DNA of 64,000 nt, from positions 5,925,297 through 5,989,296 of the forward strand of contig NC_092287.1 in assembly GCF_036320965.1 (NCBI RefSeq), in the 5' to 3' direction. This DNA is from Panulirus ornatus (lineage: Eukaryota > Arthropoda > Malacostraca > Decapoda > Palinuridae). Position numbers and translations under genes: made by a program. The notes beneath the pieces were generated by a model. The model worked only from the letters and a program-made list of their open reading frames with translations, did no database searches and had not been told where the DNA came from. Shown piece by piece: positions 11,261 through 21,912 of this stretch (position 1 is its first letter; the number at the start of each line of letters is the position of its first letter).

Positions 11261-12860
11261 TACTTGCGCACCACGCCACGAGAAGAAAGAACGTGAGAGG
11301 CTAGAGTAGGTGAGAAAGTGTCACGAGGTGCAAGGTACTAGGTATTGGTGATTTGAATGTAAAGATGACCAGTTTAAAATGAGTTTAAAATGAGGGACAT
11401 ACACAAGTTAATTTATGTGAGTAGGATAGATGGCTGATGGGCATAATTGGATTACATAGTAATGGCTAGGCATGTAAAAGAGAGACTTTTGGATGTGAAT
11501 GTGCTGAAAGGGGCAGCTGATGGGGTGTCTGAAGATTACCATGTGGAGGAAAGGGTGAAGGCATGTAGAAGTATATGGAAAGGGGGAAAACGTTTTGGAT
11601 GAGAAGATATAGGTGAAAGTAATGAGCTTGGAAAAGACTTTATTTGGTGTAGAATGGTATATAAGAATAAATGGAAAGTGGGCGAAGTGGTTATGGAATG
11701 GGAGGTATTTAAGGAAGCGGTGCTGGTGGCATGTGTAAGTTGGGAGATGGGCAGGTTAGAAAGGATGGGCTGGCCAAGTAAAGTGGCTTATAAAGGAGAG
11801 TTAAGAGGTATATGGGTAGTAGTTATACGAGTGCAAATGATAAGGGGATGTATAAGAGCAGTGGTTGGAGGTGCTGGAGGATTGATGGAATGCATATTTA
11901 GTGCCTTTGTATATGGCAAAGGGGGGAACAAAGATGAGTATTCAAACTACAGAGGTGTAATTTTGTTGAGTTCACATGGAAAATTGATAGGGTAGTAGTG
12001 ATTGAGAGGGTGAAGGTATGCAGAGCATAAGACTGGGGAGGAACTGTGTAATTTATGAGGTGGTGGAGGGTTTGCGGATAATTTTTTTTTTTTTTTTCAA
12101 ACTATTTTCGCCATTTCCCGCGTTAGCGAGATAATGTCTTTGTTTTAAAGAATGTTTGTCTGAGATATAGAGAAATGGAAGTATTTGCATGTGGCATTTA
12201 TGGTTTTGGAGAAATTATAATACGATAGGGTGGATAGAGATGCCTTGTGGAAAGTCTAAAGAAAAAGTGGTTTGGGAGGAAAGCTTGAAGAAGCAGTTAG
12301 AAGTTTTTGTTACAAGTGTAAGGGATGTGAACGGATAGGAAGAGAGGAGTGCGTGGTTCTTGGTGAAGGTTGGTCTGCGGCAGGGGTTTGCTATGTCACT
12401 ACGGTCGTTTAATTTGTAATGGATGGGATGGTGAGGGAGGTAGATGCCAGAGTCTTAGAGACAGGGGCGAGGATGCAGTCTGTAAGGGGATGAAGGGACC
12501 TGGGAAGCGTCATTTGTTGTTTGTAGATGACAGCACTGGAGGTAGATTCATGTGAGAAGCTGCTGAAGTTGTTGAGTTTGCAAGTGTGTGAAGGGAGGAA
12601 ACGTTGAGTAAATGTGAGTAAAAGCCTCGTTGTAGGGTCTCGTAGGACAGGTTACTAAGGTTTTGTTTAAAATGAGACAAAAATTGGAGGAAACGAGCTG
12701 TTTTAGATTCATAGGAGTGGAGATGGTTGGTAGCGAATTGAACCATGAAAGAGGTAGGGAGTTTTAGGATGGGTGAAGGGGTGAAAGTTCTGGGCATACT
12801 GAGGATGTGTGGGAAGGCAAAAATGGATATTTTTGAAGGTATACTCGTCACAACAATATT
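10780..12860 (+). mobile_element. LINE-A remnant, 5' end to RT
   Basis: 5' end recognisable (agtagtagaaggcgactaca, 10,836-10,855). The RT core is at 12,370-12,545 in broken frames: a degraded LRQG-MS-W-FNL-MDGMVREV segment and a LLFADD-type catalytic block (tttgttgtttgtagatgaca, 12,511-12,530). The C-terminal SFRYLGV/HERGREF/MGEG region runs to about 12,850. Contains a poly-T run (11,229-11,258) and, at 12,078-12,135, an inserted short-element scrap on the minus strand (cgccatttcccgcgttagcg). Confidence 0.7.
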
Positions 12861-13800
12861 ATATCCCATCTCCAGTTTGGACTTCCTTATTCCCTCCACT
12901 GCTGACATATATCCTGTTTTTCAACCTTGACTCGCTTATTTTCGCCATATGACCGAACCATTTCTGTACACCTGCACACCTGCTTATCTCTCTTATACAC
13001 TTGCATTCTCATCCTTCACCACCCCATCAATAAGCAGATTAAACAGCCATGGTGACATGACACACCCATGCCGAAGACCTACTTTCACCTGGAACCATTC
13101 ATCCCTCTCTCATCCCACTCGCATACATGCCTAAGTCTCTTGCTAACAACAACTCTTTACTTGTCATAGCTTACTTCCCATTCCATATATCAGTAGCACC
13201 TTTCAAAGGGCATCTGTATCACCCTTATGATGTACCTTCTCCAGATCCATAAATGCTATATGCAAATTCTTCCGTTCCTTTATCTCACACACTTGTTAAT
13301 GCAGAGACCTGATCCACACATCCGTTGCCACTCGTGAAACCCCATTGTTCCTCCCTGATCTGTTGCTGTGTGCATGCTACCACCATCTCATTACCACTCT
13401 TCTATATAACTTGCCAACTACACTCACCTTTGTCCATCTTGCACCTATGCAATAGCGCCATATATTCATGCTGCCAATCCTCAGGCACCTCACCATGATC
13501 CATACAAACACTGAAAATGTTATCTGACAGGTCAACAACATAGTTATTCCTCCTTTTTTAAAGAAATTCAATTGCAATAACATCCATTCCAACCACCTTA
13601 CCGCATTTCATCTTACGCAAGGCTTTCACCACCTCTTCTCGTTTAACCAAGCCACTCGCCGTGACTCGCTTTTCATACCTACCAGCCCCAAACTCATATC
13701 TGCCACTCTCATCAAATGCATTTAACAAACCTTCCAAATACACACTGTCAACATCTCTCTACTTGCTACCACTTCCCCATTTGCGTCTTACCGATATTGC
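12861..13800 (-). mobile_element. LINE-A copy, RT domain with internal deletion
   Basis: Minus strand. Reading from 13,743 downwards: EGLLNAFDESGRYEFGAGRY, VKREEVVKALRKMKCGK, VVGMDVIAIEFL, a frameshift, FFKKGG. A region on plus (acagccatggtgacatgaca, 13,044-13,063) follows that corresponds to PWLFNL-MD in antisense. The 3' part jumps to the C-terminal segment at 12,861-12,990, so the stretch between is deleted relative to the copy at 39.7 kb. Confidence 0.75.
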
Positions 13801-14240
13801 CTGTTAACTGTAGGGAGGATAAGTGTTTAAAAAACTAGAAAAACAAGAGAACAATTTGGAACACTCGCGAAGGGAGCAAATAGGGAAATGGTAACTGGTA
13901 GTGACATTGGTGAGGGGATTGAATGGGGAAATTGTAACAAGTAATGATGAAGTGATTAGGAGAGGTTGACAAAGAGGAATATATATCAGAAGTGGAGGGA
14001 AAATGGTGAAAGGTGGACCAAATTGGAGATGGAAGGACGGAATGAAAAATGCGTTTAGTGACCGAGGCCTGAACATGCATGAGAGTGAAAGGTGTGTACA
14101 GAATAGACTGAATTGGACCGATGTGGTATACAGGAGGCAATGTACTGTTAATGAATTGAACAAGGGCTTATGAAGCAGTCAGGGGAAACTACGAGAAGGT
14201 TTATGGTGTCTGCATGTGGATGGAGGTATGCGAGAGATGG
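13801..14240 (+). mobile_element. LINE-A remnant, RT C-terminus
   Basis: Plus-strand C-terminal RT segment: gagaggttgacaaagaggaa, tatatatcagaagtggaggg, gaccaaattggagatggaag, cgaggcctgaacatgcatga, in the family order, then the start of the 3' UTR. Confidence 0.7.
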
Positions 14241-14930
14241 ATTATCATTTGTGCTTATTCGCCTGGCCATGAGAAGAAAGATGATGGTAGGCAAGTGCCT
14301 GGGAGCAGCTGAGGGGATTGGATGAGGAATTGTTGGCATTTGGGGAAGCATTGTTGGTATGTGAGAGGAGTGTGCGTCTTGCAGAAGGTGGAAGATAGAC
14401 GTGTGTAAGGATAGTGAGTGGTGGGATGTCGAATTAACGTTGCTAGTGAAAATGAACGGAGAGGTGTATGGGCGGTACTTACAGGGAAGGAGTGTGAATG
14501 ATTAGATGTACAAAAAGGAGAAAGTGGCTGGAGATCAAGAGGATGGTTGGAGATGGGCGGTTGAGAAAGGGTAGTAGGGGATGGGATGTCGAAGTAAAGT
14601 TGTTAGTGTTAGAGGAAAGAGAGGTGTTTAGGCAGTACTTATAGGGAAATAATGCAAATGATTGGGAGATGTACAAGAGCAAGTAGCAACGAGTGAAGAG
14701 GATGTAGCAGGGGTTGAAAAAAGGGGCAAACAAGATTTAGGGTGAGCGAGTAATATTACACTTCAGGGAGGGTAAGATGATATGCAAGTTGTGTGTCAAG
14801 AGGTGAGAGAGGATCAGAGGGAACTGAAAAATTTAATCGATGGGTATGATTTTTTTTTTCTTATAGTGGAAGGGATTGAAGAGGTGCACTGTTAGAGGAA
14901 AGATTGTAAAGTCATTAGAAACTGAATAAG
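14241..14930 (+). mobile_element. LINE-A remnant, 5'/middle part
   Basis: Resembles the 6.8-8.5 kb sequence (for example tgggagatgtacaagagcaa near 14,665-14,690 against the gatgtccaagaaaaagtg block at 7,085). It contains two internally similar halves, 14,395-14,545 and 14,580-14,710. No open frame. Confidence 0.5.
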
Positions 14931-15180
14931 GTATCATTGGTTACTTCTAGATGTCCTAGAGGCTGGCTCCTCAGTCAGAGGAGAGAACCAACCCGTCTAC
15001 AGTCAGTTGACAATAGTGAGCAGGGAGGTGTAGCAAGAGCAATATTGGTAGCTGTTCAGTTAGGGTGAAGGAGTAAAACGCGCGCAGAATCTACTGACGC
15101 TAGTAGGCAGAGAGGTGCAGTTTGGGTGGCTGGTCAGCAGACGGAGATTGAAGATTGAGATGGAAAAGTATGGACCAAAT
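14931..15180. other. Unassigned, possible 5' flank of LINE-C copy
   Basis: No gene. It precedes a LINE-C RT remnant and may be its 5' part. gagcagggaggtgtagcaag (15,018-15,037) and aggcagagaggtgcagtttg (15,105-15,124) are weakly repeated. Confidence 0.3.
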
Positions 15181-16660
15181 CAGGCATACAGAAACAGAGA
15201 CAAATTGACAAGGGAATGGGGAAGGTCAAACATCATTCCTATGTATTGAGAAAGGAGATTTGGAACGAGCTGCGAACTACTTACTGGCTGGACTCGCTAA
15301 TAAGCATGATCTACAAGATTCTGGTCAAGATAATAATTAGAAAGCAAATTGATGACTTTCTCTTGATGAATTATGTTATACTACCATGGATATTGAGAAC
15401 ATTACATGCGAGACGCTATCTGGAAGAGTGACCCTGTCGTTCTCGAGTTTGATGGTGTGGTAAATAAGTACATTAAAAGTAAAGGTTAAGTAAGATATAG
15501 CGAGGAAATATAGATGATGGACACTACGCAAACCACAGCATAGAAAGTAAGGTAACACAGACTAGGAGGTAGGAGGTCACTTGCCACGAGCTATGGCTTT
15601 ATGGTCAGAGGTTTTGAGAGATTTACATTCGAGTAGGAACACAAGTACCTCTAGACTCAATTATAGAGGGAATTGTAAAAAAAAAGAAAAGAATTGTTCT
15701 CTGAAAGATGTCAAAAGCAAAGATACCTTCAAGATGTGCAGTGGCGAATACATATACAGACAGCACTCACTCCGCCAGCATTTGCAAGGTATGAGAGCGC
15801 AAGGGATGATCATACCAGTATAAGAAAGTAGGACCAAAGGAACTTTGGAAAGGATGTTGTGTAGAAGGGAAGAGAAAATCCACGAGTCTCCCATACGTTC
15901 ATCTGGAGTCGGTTGTCAGTTGAAGAGCGGCTGTGATGTGGCTAAGCAATTTGAAGGGAAGAACTGTAAAGGATGAAAGAAAACATAAGTAAGGAACTAG
16001 ATAACATATTTTTTTTTTCATCCCAGCACAAGTGAGATGGAATGGTGAGAATGTTTTTGAAGACGTTCAGCTCTCTCGAGAAGACATCAACCGAATACTA
16101 AAATGTCTTGATTTGACCCAGTCAAGGCCCATGGTCGTGATGATATTTCACAAGATGTGCTGACGATATGTGCAGAAATGCTAGGGAAACCTCTCGAAGC
16201 ACTGTTTAAGGGGTCATTAGATGGGCCAAGTGACAATGGAATGGAAAAGGGCAGACCATACCCGTCTCAAAGAAAGGAGACTTGTGGACAGACAGGCACT
16301 GAACTGCAGATTGGTCTCATTGAGGAGGAGTGTGGTTTGTAAGGTCCCGGAGGAGGTAATTAGAAAGCAGGTGCATGACTTTCTACAGAGGAGAAATGAC
16401 TGTGAGATACAGCGCTGTTTTAGGGAAAGATCATGTTTGCAAGAGAATGAGCTCTCTTAGACGAGAAGGAAGGCTGGTTGGATTGTATGTATCTGGAGTA
16501 TCAGAAGCCACTTGACACTGTATTGTCTAAGAGTCTTGATTAAGAAACTGGATCACCAGGCAGTAATTGGGAAGGAGGACTCCTTTTAGGGAGACATGGA
16601 ACAGTGGTAAAACGACTCAAGTCGATGGTTGATGCAGACAGCAAACGCACACTTTAAATT
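15181..16660 (+). mobile_element. LINE-C (CR1-like) RT remnant
   Basis: Plus strand. 16,045-16,140 corresponds to SREDINRILKCLDLT and a KAHGRDDISQDVL segment, the CR1/Jockey-group K-PGPD motif in decayed form. 16,300-16,400 reads as NCRLVSLRRSVVCKV with EEVIRKQVHDF, and 16,420 onward resembles C-R-RSCLQENEL. 16,485-16,530 resembles the YLD-KAFD block. The same motif order is better preserved at 62,331-63,420. 15,250-15,430 holds a second decayed piece of the same region (IIIRKQIDDFLL). Confidence 0.7.
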
Positions 16661-18449
16661 ATATTAGTGATTGTTCTAGAGATGGGGGTCTCATGAGTAA
16701 AAAAAAAAAACTCCCTGTACAGTAAACGTACAGACATATACGTAACACACTTGATGCACACTGCCTTTATTACCCCTTCTGCACAGGGAGCCCTTCCTGT
16801 TGTGTATGGGGCGCCCTTGTAGCAGCCTTCAGGAAACAAGCGGCACTCCTCTGGGCGTGACCTCAGGTGGTCATAAAAGTGATGACCTACGAGTGTATGG
16901 AACAGTGGAATCATTGTGGTTGTTGCATGATGGCTCTTGAGGTGTATTAGATTGATGTTCAGTTGTCTTTTGTTCGTCTGTTATGATGATGACTGTGGAG
17001 AGTAAAAAGCATTTTCCGGTGTGCCGCTGGGTTGAAAGTCCAGAACCGTGGACATGAGACGTGAGTCTGTGGATAGAATTTGTCTTTTACTGGTACTGAT
17101 TTGCCTCTCGTTGCTCTTCACATGGCCGAGTCGGCTACACCACTTCTTTGCTTAATATGGTTGGCTTCTGGTTCCTCTTTTCATTTCCACTTTTTTGGTG
17201 GCAGTCGTGAGATGTCATTTCCGGACACTTTTAAAGTGCAGATTTTGGCCACTTGGAGCACTCTTTCCCTATTTAGGTTCACCCCCCAAAAAAGGATTTT
17301 AGGTTGTTGATGATAAGGCGTTCGAGTTAGGTGCCTTAGTTATCTCACCTGTGAGGAGAGGAGGTAACCATTGCCTTCATACTGGGAATTCCAGTTGTTG
17401 CCAAGACCCTGGTGGTTTGGAATTCGGTCTCGCCTCTTGATCCCCTTGATGTGTTGTAGATGTTTGAACTGAAGGCTCATCTGTTTCTTCCTGTGTGATC
17501 AATACAGAGTCAAGTAATGTAGGAAAGGAGTTACCATTGCTCTGTCGACCTTTTTTTCCTTGGTAGGTATGTTGAACCTTTGGTGGGACCAGAAATGGTA
17601 GTGTAGGCTACGAAAAGCCTTGCATGCAGCTGAAAGGCATAATATTTCGGTATATGGGAGTTGTTGAATATTTCTAGATGCTTAGTGATTGATTGCATTT
17701 TGTTTTTGGCTGGTTGGAACAGCTGTTCAGTTTGTGCTGATTTTTAGAAAGCCCAAATGGATTGGCTGCAGTTGCTGTGTAGGTTTTGATTTCCTACGTA
17801 TCATTCTGGTTGTTTACAATTTCGGCCGAATCACCCACACACTTACGTTTTGTGCAGTGACTTCCAACAGGCAGCTTTGCAAAACTTCTGGATTTTGATA
17901 ACATGTAGTCTCATTTGAAGGAGGCTAATGGCTAGATACCCTCCTACTTGCCAAACAACCTTCTACTTTTTCAAAATTTTCAAAACAAAATGATGACATG
18001 CCCAGGTGTGACAGTGAGTTACTGTTGACACGAGAGGTTGTCTCTGACACCCTTCAGATGCTGAAGATTTGTCTCAGTTAGGAACCTTTGGCTCCCTAGA
18101 CCCCCAACAGGTGGATGTTGGGCTACAGTTTGGCTAGGGCGCCCCTCCTCCCTCAGGTTTAGAAACTTGACCTTCTCGGAAAGTTGTCCGAGAGGGCTGG
18201 ATACTTGATATAGTTGTCTTTTGACTCAAGACTGTTTATATAAACATGACCCGATCAATACCTGGTGGAGTCTTCGGGGGTCTTCACCCCCCTACAGCCC
18301 GGGATGGGCCTAGACTGCTGGATTGGATCATTCATCAGTCACGCAGTTGGGAGCTGCAGGCGGCCCTTAGGCTCGCAATGCCGCTGCAGCTTTAGCTGGT
18401 CGGGTACTCTTTGCTGGTGGTGGTTCATTGTTAAGGGCACGTGGAGAGG
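16661..18449. other. Unassigned sequence
   Basis: About 1.8 kb with no recognisable gene, domain or repeat. An A-run at 16,701-16,711. Short open frames here (for example 17,080-17,310) have no features I can support. Confidence 0.4.
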
Positions 18450-18720
18450 AGAGGAATGAAAGAAGGCTGACCTCGAAGGATCTACGTGTTAGAAGTGAAG
18501 TGTGCAGGGTGGAGTGGGAGACTGAGGTGGAAGGTTAGAGTGGATGGAGCTTTGGGAGTATTGGGGACAGAACATATAGGAACAGAGGCAGATGTGGGAT
18601 GGAAGGAATTGATGTAGTATATAGGGGGGGTCTCGGCTTGCAGTCACAGGGCATATGAAGTGGATCAAGGGAGAGCCTGGTGGGGTATCCTGTGTGGCTT
18701 ACCTGTGGATGGTAAACACC
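18450..18720 (+). mobile_element. Possible non-LTR element 3' fragment
   Basis: gggagactgaggtggaaggt and tggatggagctttgggagta (18,509-18,560) resemble the RWKDGVKKIL stretch of LINE-A-like elements, followed by an HIGTEADVGWKE-like reading and a stop. Too short and diverged to assign with confidence. Confidence 0.3.
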
Positions 18721-18919
18721 TGGGGGGGTTGAGTAGATTCTGTGTGCCAGATGGAGACTTGGACGTGTGCAATTTAGACTTATTTGTTCGTGATACGACC
18801 TTTGTTTTTGTAGCAGAAGCAGTCCTTGTAAAAGATATGATATACACCACATTTTTTATATGAATGTGTTATTCATGAATGTGTTTGAATAACACTTTCA
18901 TCCATCTTGGCCTGCAAAG

Positions 18920-19387
18920 TTGGGTAGAATATTGAACTTTGCACATCCACATGATTGGCCATTCACATGCGTTGAAAATCGCTTTGTTAACTACGGTCTT
19001 ATTGGACCTGGATGGACGCTGAGCAGCTTTGTTTGGATAGTTCATTTCTGTGAGTCTCATCTTGTATTCAGAGATGAGGCCAAATCTTCAGTTACAGAAT
19101 ACACGCACTGGTATCCGTGTATTGATTATCTGTCATCTTTGCCGTGTCATGAAAGAACAAAGACAGACATTCCGCCGTTGCTTATAAGGTTTGAGTTCTG
19201 CTTTGAGTATAGAGGCTGGATAGATACTAATGCTTTGTCTCTTTGTTATGTACCAGCTTGGTGGTGTATTATATACCGTCACATTGAATTGGGCTCAGAC
19301 TTGGTGAAATCACTTGATCCTTGGCTCGCATTAGAAAATGGCCCTCCATTATGCCAATCTGTGGGTGTTCCTAGTGTTGGTCTTTAA
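18920..19387 (+). CDS. Unassigned open reading frame of 155 codons
   Basis: A non-repetitive frame of 155 codons opening with MGRILNFAHPHDWPF and ending VGVPSVGL before TAA. It is rich in Trp, Cys and aromatic residues (WIVHFCESH, FEFCFEYRGW, YVPAWWC), with no transmembrane or domain pattern I recognise. It is longer than most chance frames around it, but no splice sites or homologous copy in the window support it. It could be chance, or a remnant of an unrecognised element. Confidence 0.2.
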   Translation: MGRILNFAHPHDWPFTCVENRFVNYGLIGPGWTLSSFVWIVHFCESHLVFRDEAKSSVTEYTHWYPCIDYLSSLPCHERTKTDIPPLLIRFEFCFEYRGWIDTNALSLCYVPAWWCIIYRHIELGSDLVKSLDPWLALENGPPLCQSVGVPSVGL

Positions 19388-20739
19388 CTGCTCTCGCCAG
19401 AAGTTGAATTGTAGAACAACGTGTATAGCAGACTTAGCAGCAGAATTGATCAGTGTGTGCTCAAGAGGTCATGCTTGAAGCTAAGATTGTTTTTAATCCT
19501 TGCGTGTACTACGTCCCTCTCATTCGCTATTTTAGTTCCTGTCTTTTCAGAGTTATGTAGTTTACATCTTTCAAAATTTTCCTCTTTCTCCCTCAAATCA
19601 GATTGAAATGGAGATGAAGATCTGTTTATTATTGATGAGTTAGCACATGATAACCACAGCAATGTATGGTCATTGTCTTTGTTATTTTGGCTTTGTTATT
19701 TGAGGTAATTTTTCAAGAAATTGCTGCAAGTCACATGTGTTACTCTAACAGCAGATAGCATTACATTTGCACTTGACCTTTGATAAGTACTCAGAATGCT
19801 CCTTTTTCCTGATAACTAGAAAAAGCACTCAATTTCCTCTCCCAGTTGATGAACCCTCACTTCCTGTGAATTGGTTACTGACCAAAATTCTCAGAAGTCT
19901 TACCTCACCATCGAATCTCACCTACTCTTGGTTTTTGTGTGATTTTTACAGGGTTCAAATGCTTTTGTCAAAGTGATTGAAAATTCTACCATTAAGATCT
20001 GTAACCTGGCTTGAAATTGCGGTTTTGTTAGATTCTTTATCGTCAGATCTTAAAAAAAAAGGGGGTTCTAAAAGATTAATGTTCGTTGTGTGAACTTGAA
20101 TCGTTTTTCTCTGAAAAATAGTGTATTAAAATCATTGTATTTTAGGGCTTACGTAGGTCTTCAGAAGTCATGAATTTTATTAACTTTCATGCAGATATGA
20201 TTCTTAAAAAGTGGTCTTATGTGCGTTAGAAGCATCTTGAGAGGCGTGAAATGAATCTTTTGATAGGGATGTAAAAAGAGCCAGTATAGAAGATAGTGAA
20301 AATGCAGGAAGGGTAGGGAATGACAGTCATCATAGATATGACAGTAAGAAGTACTGACAGACGCGAACGCAAATGGAGACCATTAAATGGAAACCAAAAG
20401 AAAGAAATAGAACATGATCTAGGAAACAGATGGAGAAGCATTGAAATCACCAGAGATGCCATGCAAAAGACGTAATCCAGAGGGGCCTGAGTATATGTCT
20501 GTAGAGAATACATAACACCATCCACGCAGGAATGGAATGGTGCGTTGGTATGGGGCAGTGATGGCAAGAAGGGTATGTATGTTGCTATGAATTGATTATG
20601 GCAAGAACACGAGATGTCTATTGACAACACAACAAGATGGAAGGAGAGCTATAGCAATCATTGCTCGCATTATGGCCACCACGGAAACTCGTACCTGATA
20701 AACGGAATTTTCTTTTAATATAGAACGAAAAAAGTGGAA
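19388..20739. other. Unassigned sequence
   Basis: No gene or repeat family recognised. Contains an A-run (20,052-20,060). The minus-strand open frames 20,226-20,630 and 20,596-20,871 show no domain. Confidence 0.4.
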
Positions 20740-20884
20740 AAAATACCCTGTTGTGTGTATATTTGCGTGTGTGAACGTATGTATATACATGTGTATGGGG
20801 GTGGGTTGGGCCATTTCTTTCGTCTGTTTCCTTGCGCTACCTCGCAAACGCGGGAAACAGCGACAAAGCAAAAAAAAAAAAAAG

Positions 20885-20886
<2 letters not shown>
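20740..20886 (+). mobile_element. LINE-A 3' tail
   Basis: Terminal LINE-A 3' UTR: gtgtatgggggtgggttggg, ccatttctttcgtctgtttc, then the hairpin gcgctacctcgcaaacgcgg (20,835-20,854) and aacagcgac, an A-run, and then (TA)n. 5'-truncated to about 150 bases. Confidence 0.85.

Positions 20887-20962
<76 letters not shown>
20887..20962. repeat. (TA)n microsatellite
   Basis: About 76 bases of TA between the A tail of a LINE-A 3' end and the outer end of a Penelope fragment. Confidence 0.98.
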
Positions 20963-20964
<2 letters not shown>

Positions 20965-21130
20965 CTATGAGTCCACGGGGAAGATGAAACACTTTTAAGT
21001 TCCCAAGTGCACTTTCGTGTAATAATCACATCATCAGGGGAAGACACTAGAGAGAAATATAACAAAGTCAGTTGATATACAACGAAGAGACGTAGCTAGG
21101 ACGCCATTTGGAAAACATGTGATTGTCCAA
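20963..21130 (-). mobile_element. Penelope-like element end fragment
   Basis: Shares attcctatgagtccacgggg and ttcccaagtgcactttcgtg with the fragments at 59,099 and 39,531. The minus strand contains a minimal hammerhead ribozyme (separate entry). Assignment to a Penelope-like element rests on the known presence of such ribozymes in the terminal repeats of these elements. The fragment is detached from any RT. Confidence 0.65.
20999..21043 (-). ncRNA. Hammerhead ribozyme, minimal Penelope type, copy 1
   Basis: On the minus strand, 5' to 3': stem I strand UUCCC, core CUGAUGA (21,031-21,037), stem II GUG/CAC around an AU-rich loop with one extra U after the core, core GAAA (21,013-21,016), stem III AGU-GC-ACU (three pairs, two-base loop), U at position 17, predicted cleavage between 21,005 and 21,004, then GGGAA closing stem I with five pairs. 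Base 15.1-16.1 is A-U as required. Very short stem III is characteristic of Penelope-element hammerheads. The extra U next to A9 is a departure from the consensus. Confidence 0.7.
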
Positions 21131-21174
21131 GACAGACAACGAGCGTATCATATACTTATTATGTGGACAAGGTC

Positions 21175-21350
21175 TGAATGAGAACTCTGGAAGAAAAGGG
21201 GTATTGGTTAGCGTTCCCGAGCATGACGCGTTCAACGGGCCCCCGCTCAGGGTCGAGCGCATTGGTTCGAATCTTGGTTGCGGCAGGCGGTCCACAGTCA
21301 ACCCAGCTGTTCATCCACCTCTAGGGGTTGGTCGATAAAAAGGGTACCTG
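21175..21350 (+). mobile_element. tRNA-derived SINE, copy 1
   Basis: A tRNA-like head (ggttagcgttcccgagcatg, 21,206-21,225) with a pol III box B at 21,264-21,274 (GGTTCGAATCT). It is followed by a body, ggtccacagtcaacccagct, and ggggttggtcgataaaaagg. The same order occurs at 49,745-49,895, so this is a dispersed family. The first copy has box A in weak form. Likely transcribed by RNA polymerase III when intact. Confidence 0.75.
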
Positions 21351-21383
21351 AACATGAACATAATGAACTTAGTGTCATGTAGA

Positions 21384-21730
21384 CCATGTAGGAAAACGTA
21401 TCCTGCAGACCACCGAACACGAGAGTAAGTGTCACGCGGACCACTGAACACAAGAATAAGTGTCATGCAGACCACCGAACACAAGAATAAGCGTCATGCA
21501 GGCCACCGAATACAAGTATAAGTGTTATGGAGACCACCAAACAATAGAATAAGCGTCATGCAGACCACTAAACAAGAATGTGTCATGCGGACCCCCAAAC
21601 AATAGTGTCGTGCGGACCACCAAACAATAGAATAAGTGTCATGCGGACCACCAAACAATAGTGTCATGCAGACCACCACACAGTAGAATAAGTGTGTGTC
21701 ATGCGGACCACCGAACACAAGAATAATTGA
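21384..21730. repeat. 31-bp minisatellite
   Basis: About 11 imperfect units of roughly 31 bp, containing gtgtcatgcagaccaccgaa and cacaagaata. Some units are shortened (21,573-21,680). It lies immediately downstream of a tRNA-derived SINE and upstream of a 56-bp array. Confidence 0.9.
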
Positions 21731-21912
21731 CATGATTAGACCAAAAACGACTAATTGGCATTAGAGTAATTTGAGTCATAGCCGAAGGAATTAGCGAAAC
21801 CTGATGCCAAAATAACCTGGGCTGCAGATTTGAACTTCCATGTTGTTATTGATTGGCTGGAGCAGAGGGATGGGTTCTGACTGTAGATAGAGTATTCATC
21901 AGGGAGGAGAAT
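21731..21912. other. Spacer between two arrays
   Basis: Non-repetitive. Its right half (gttctgactgtagatagagt, 21,871-21,890) is similar to 54,310-54,330, indicating the 5' region of LINE-B. Confidence 0.4.
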
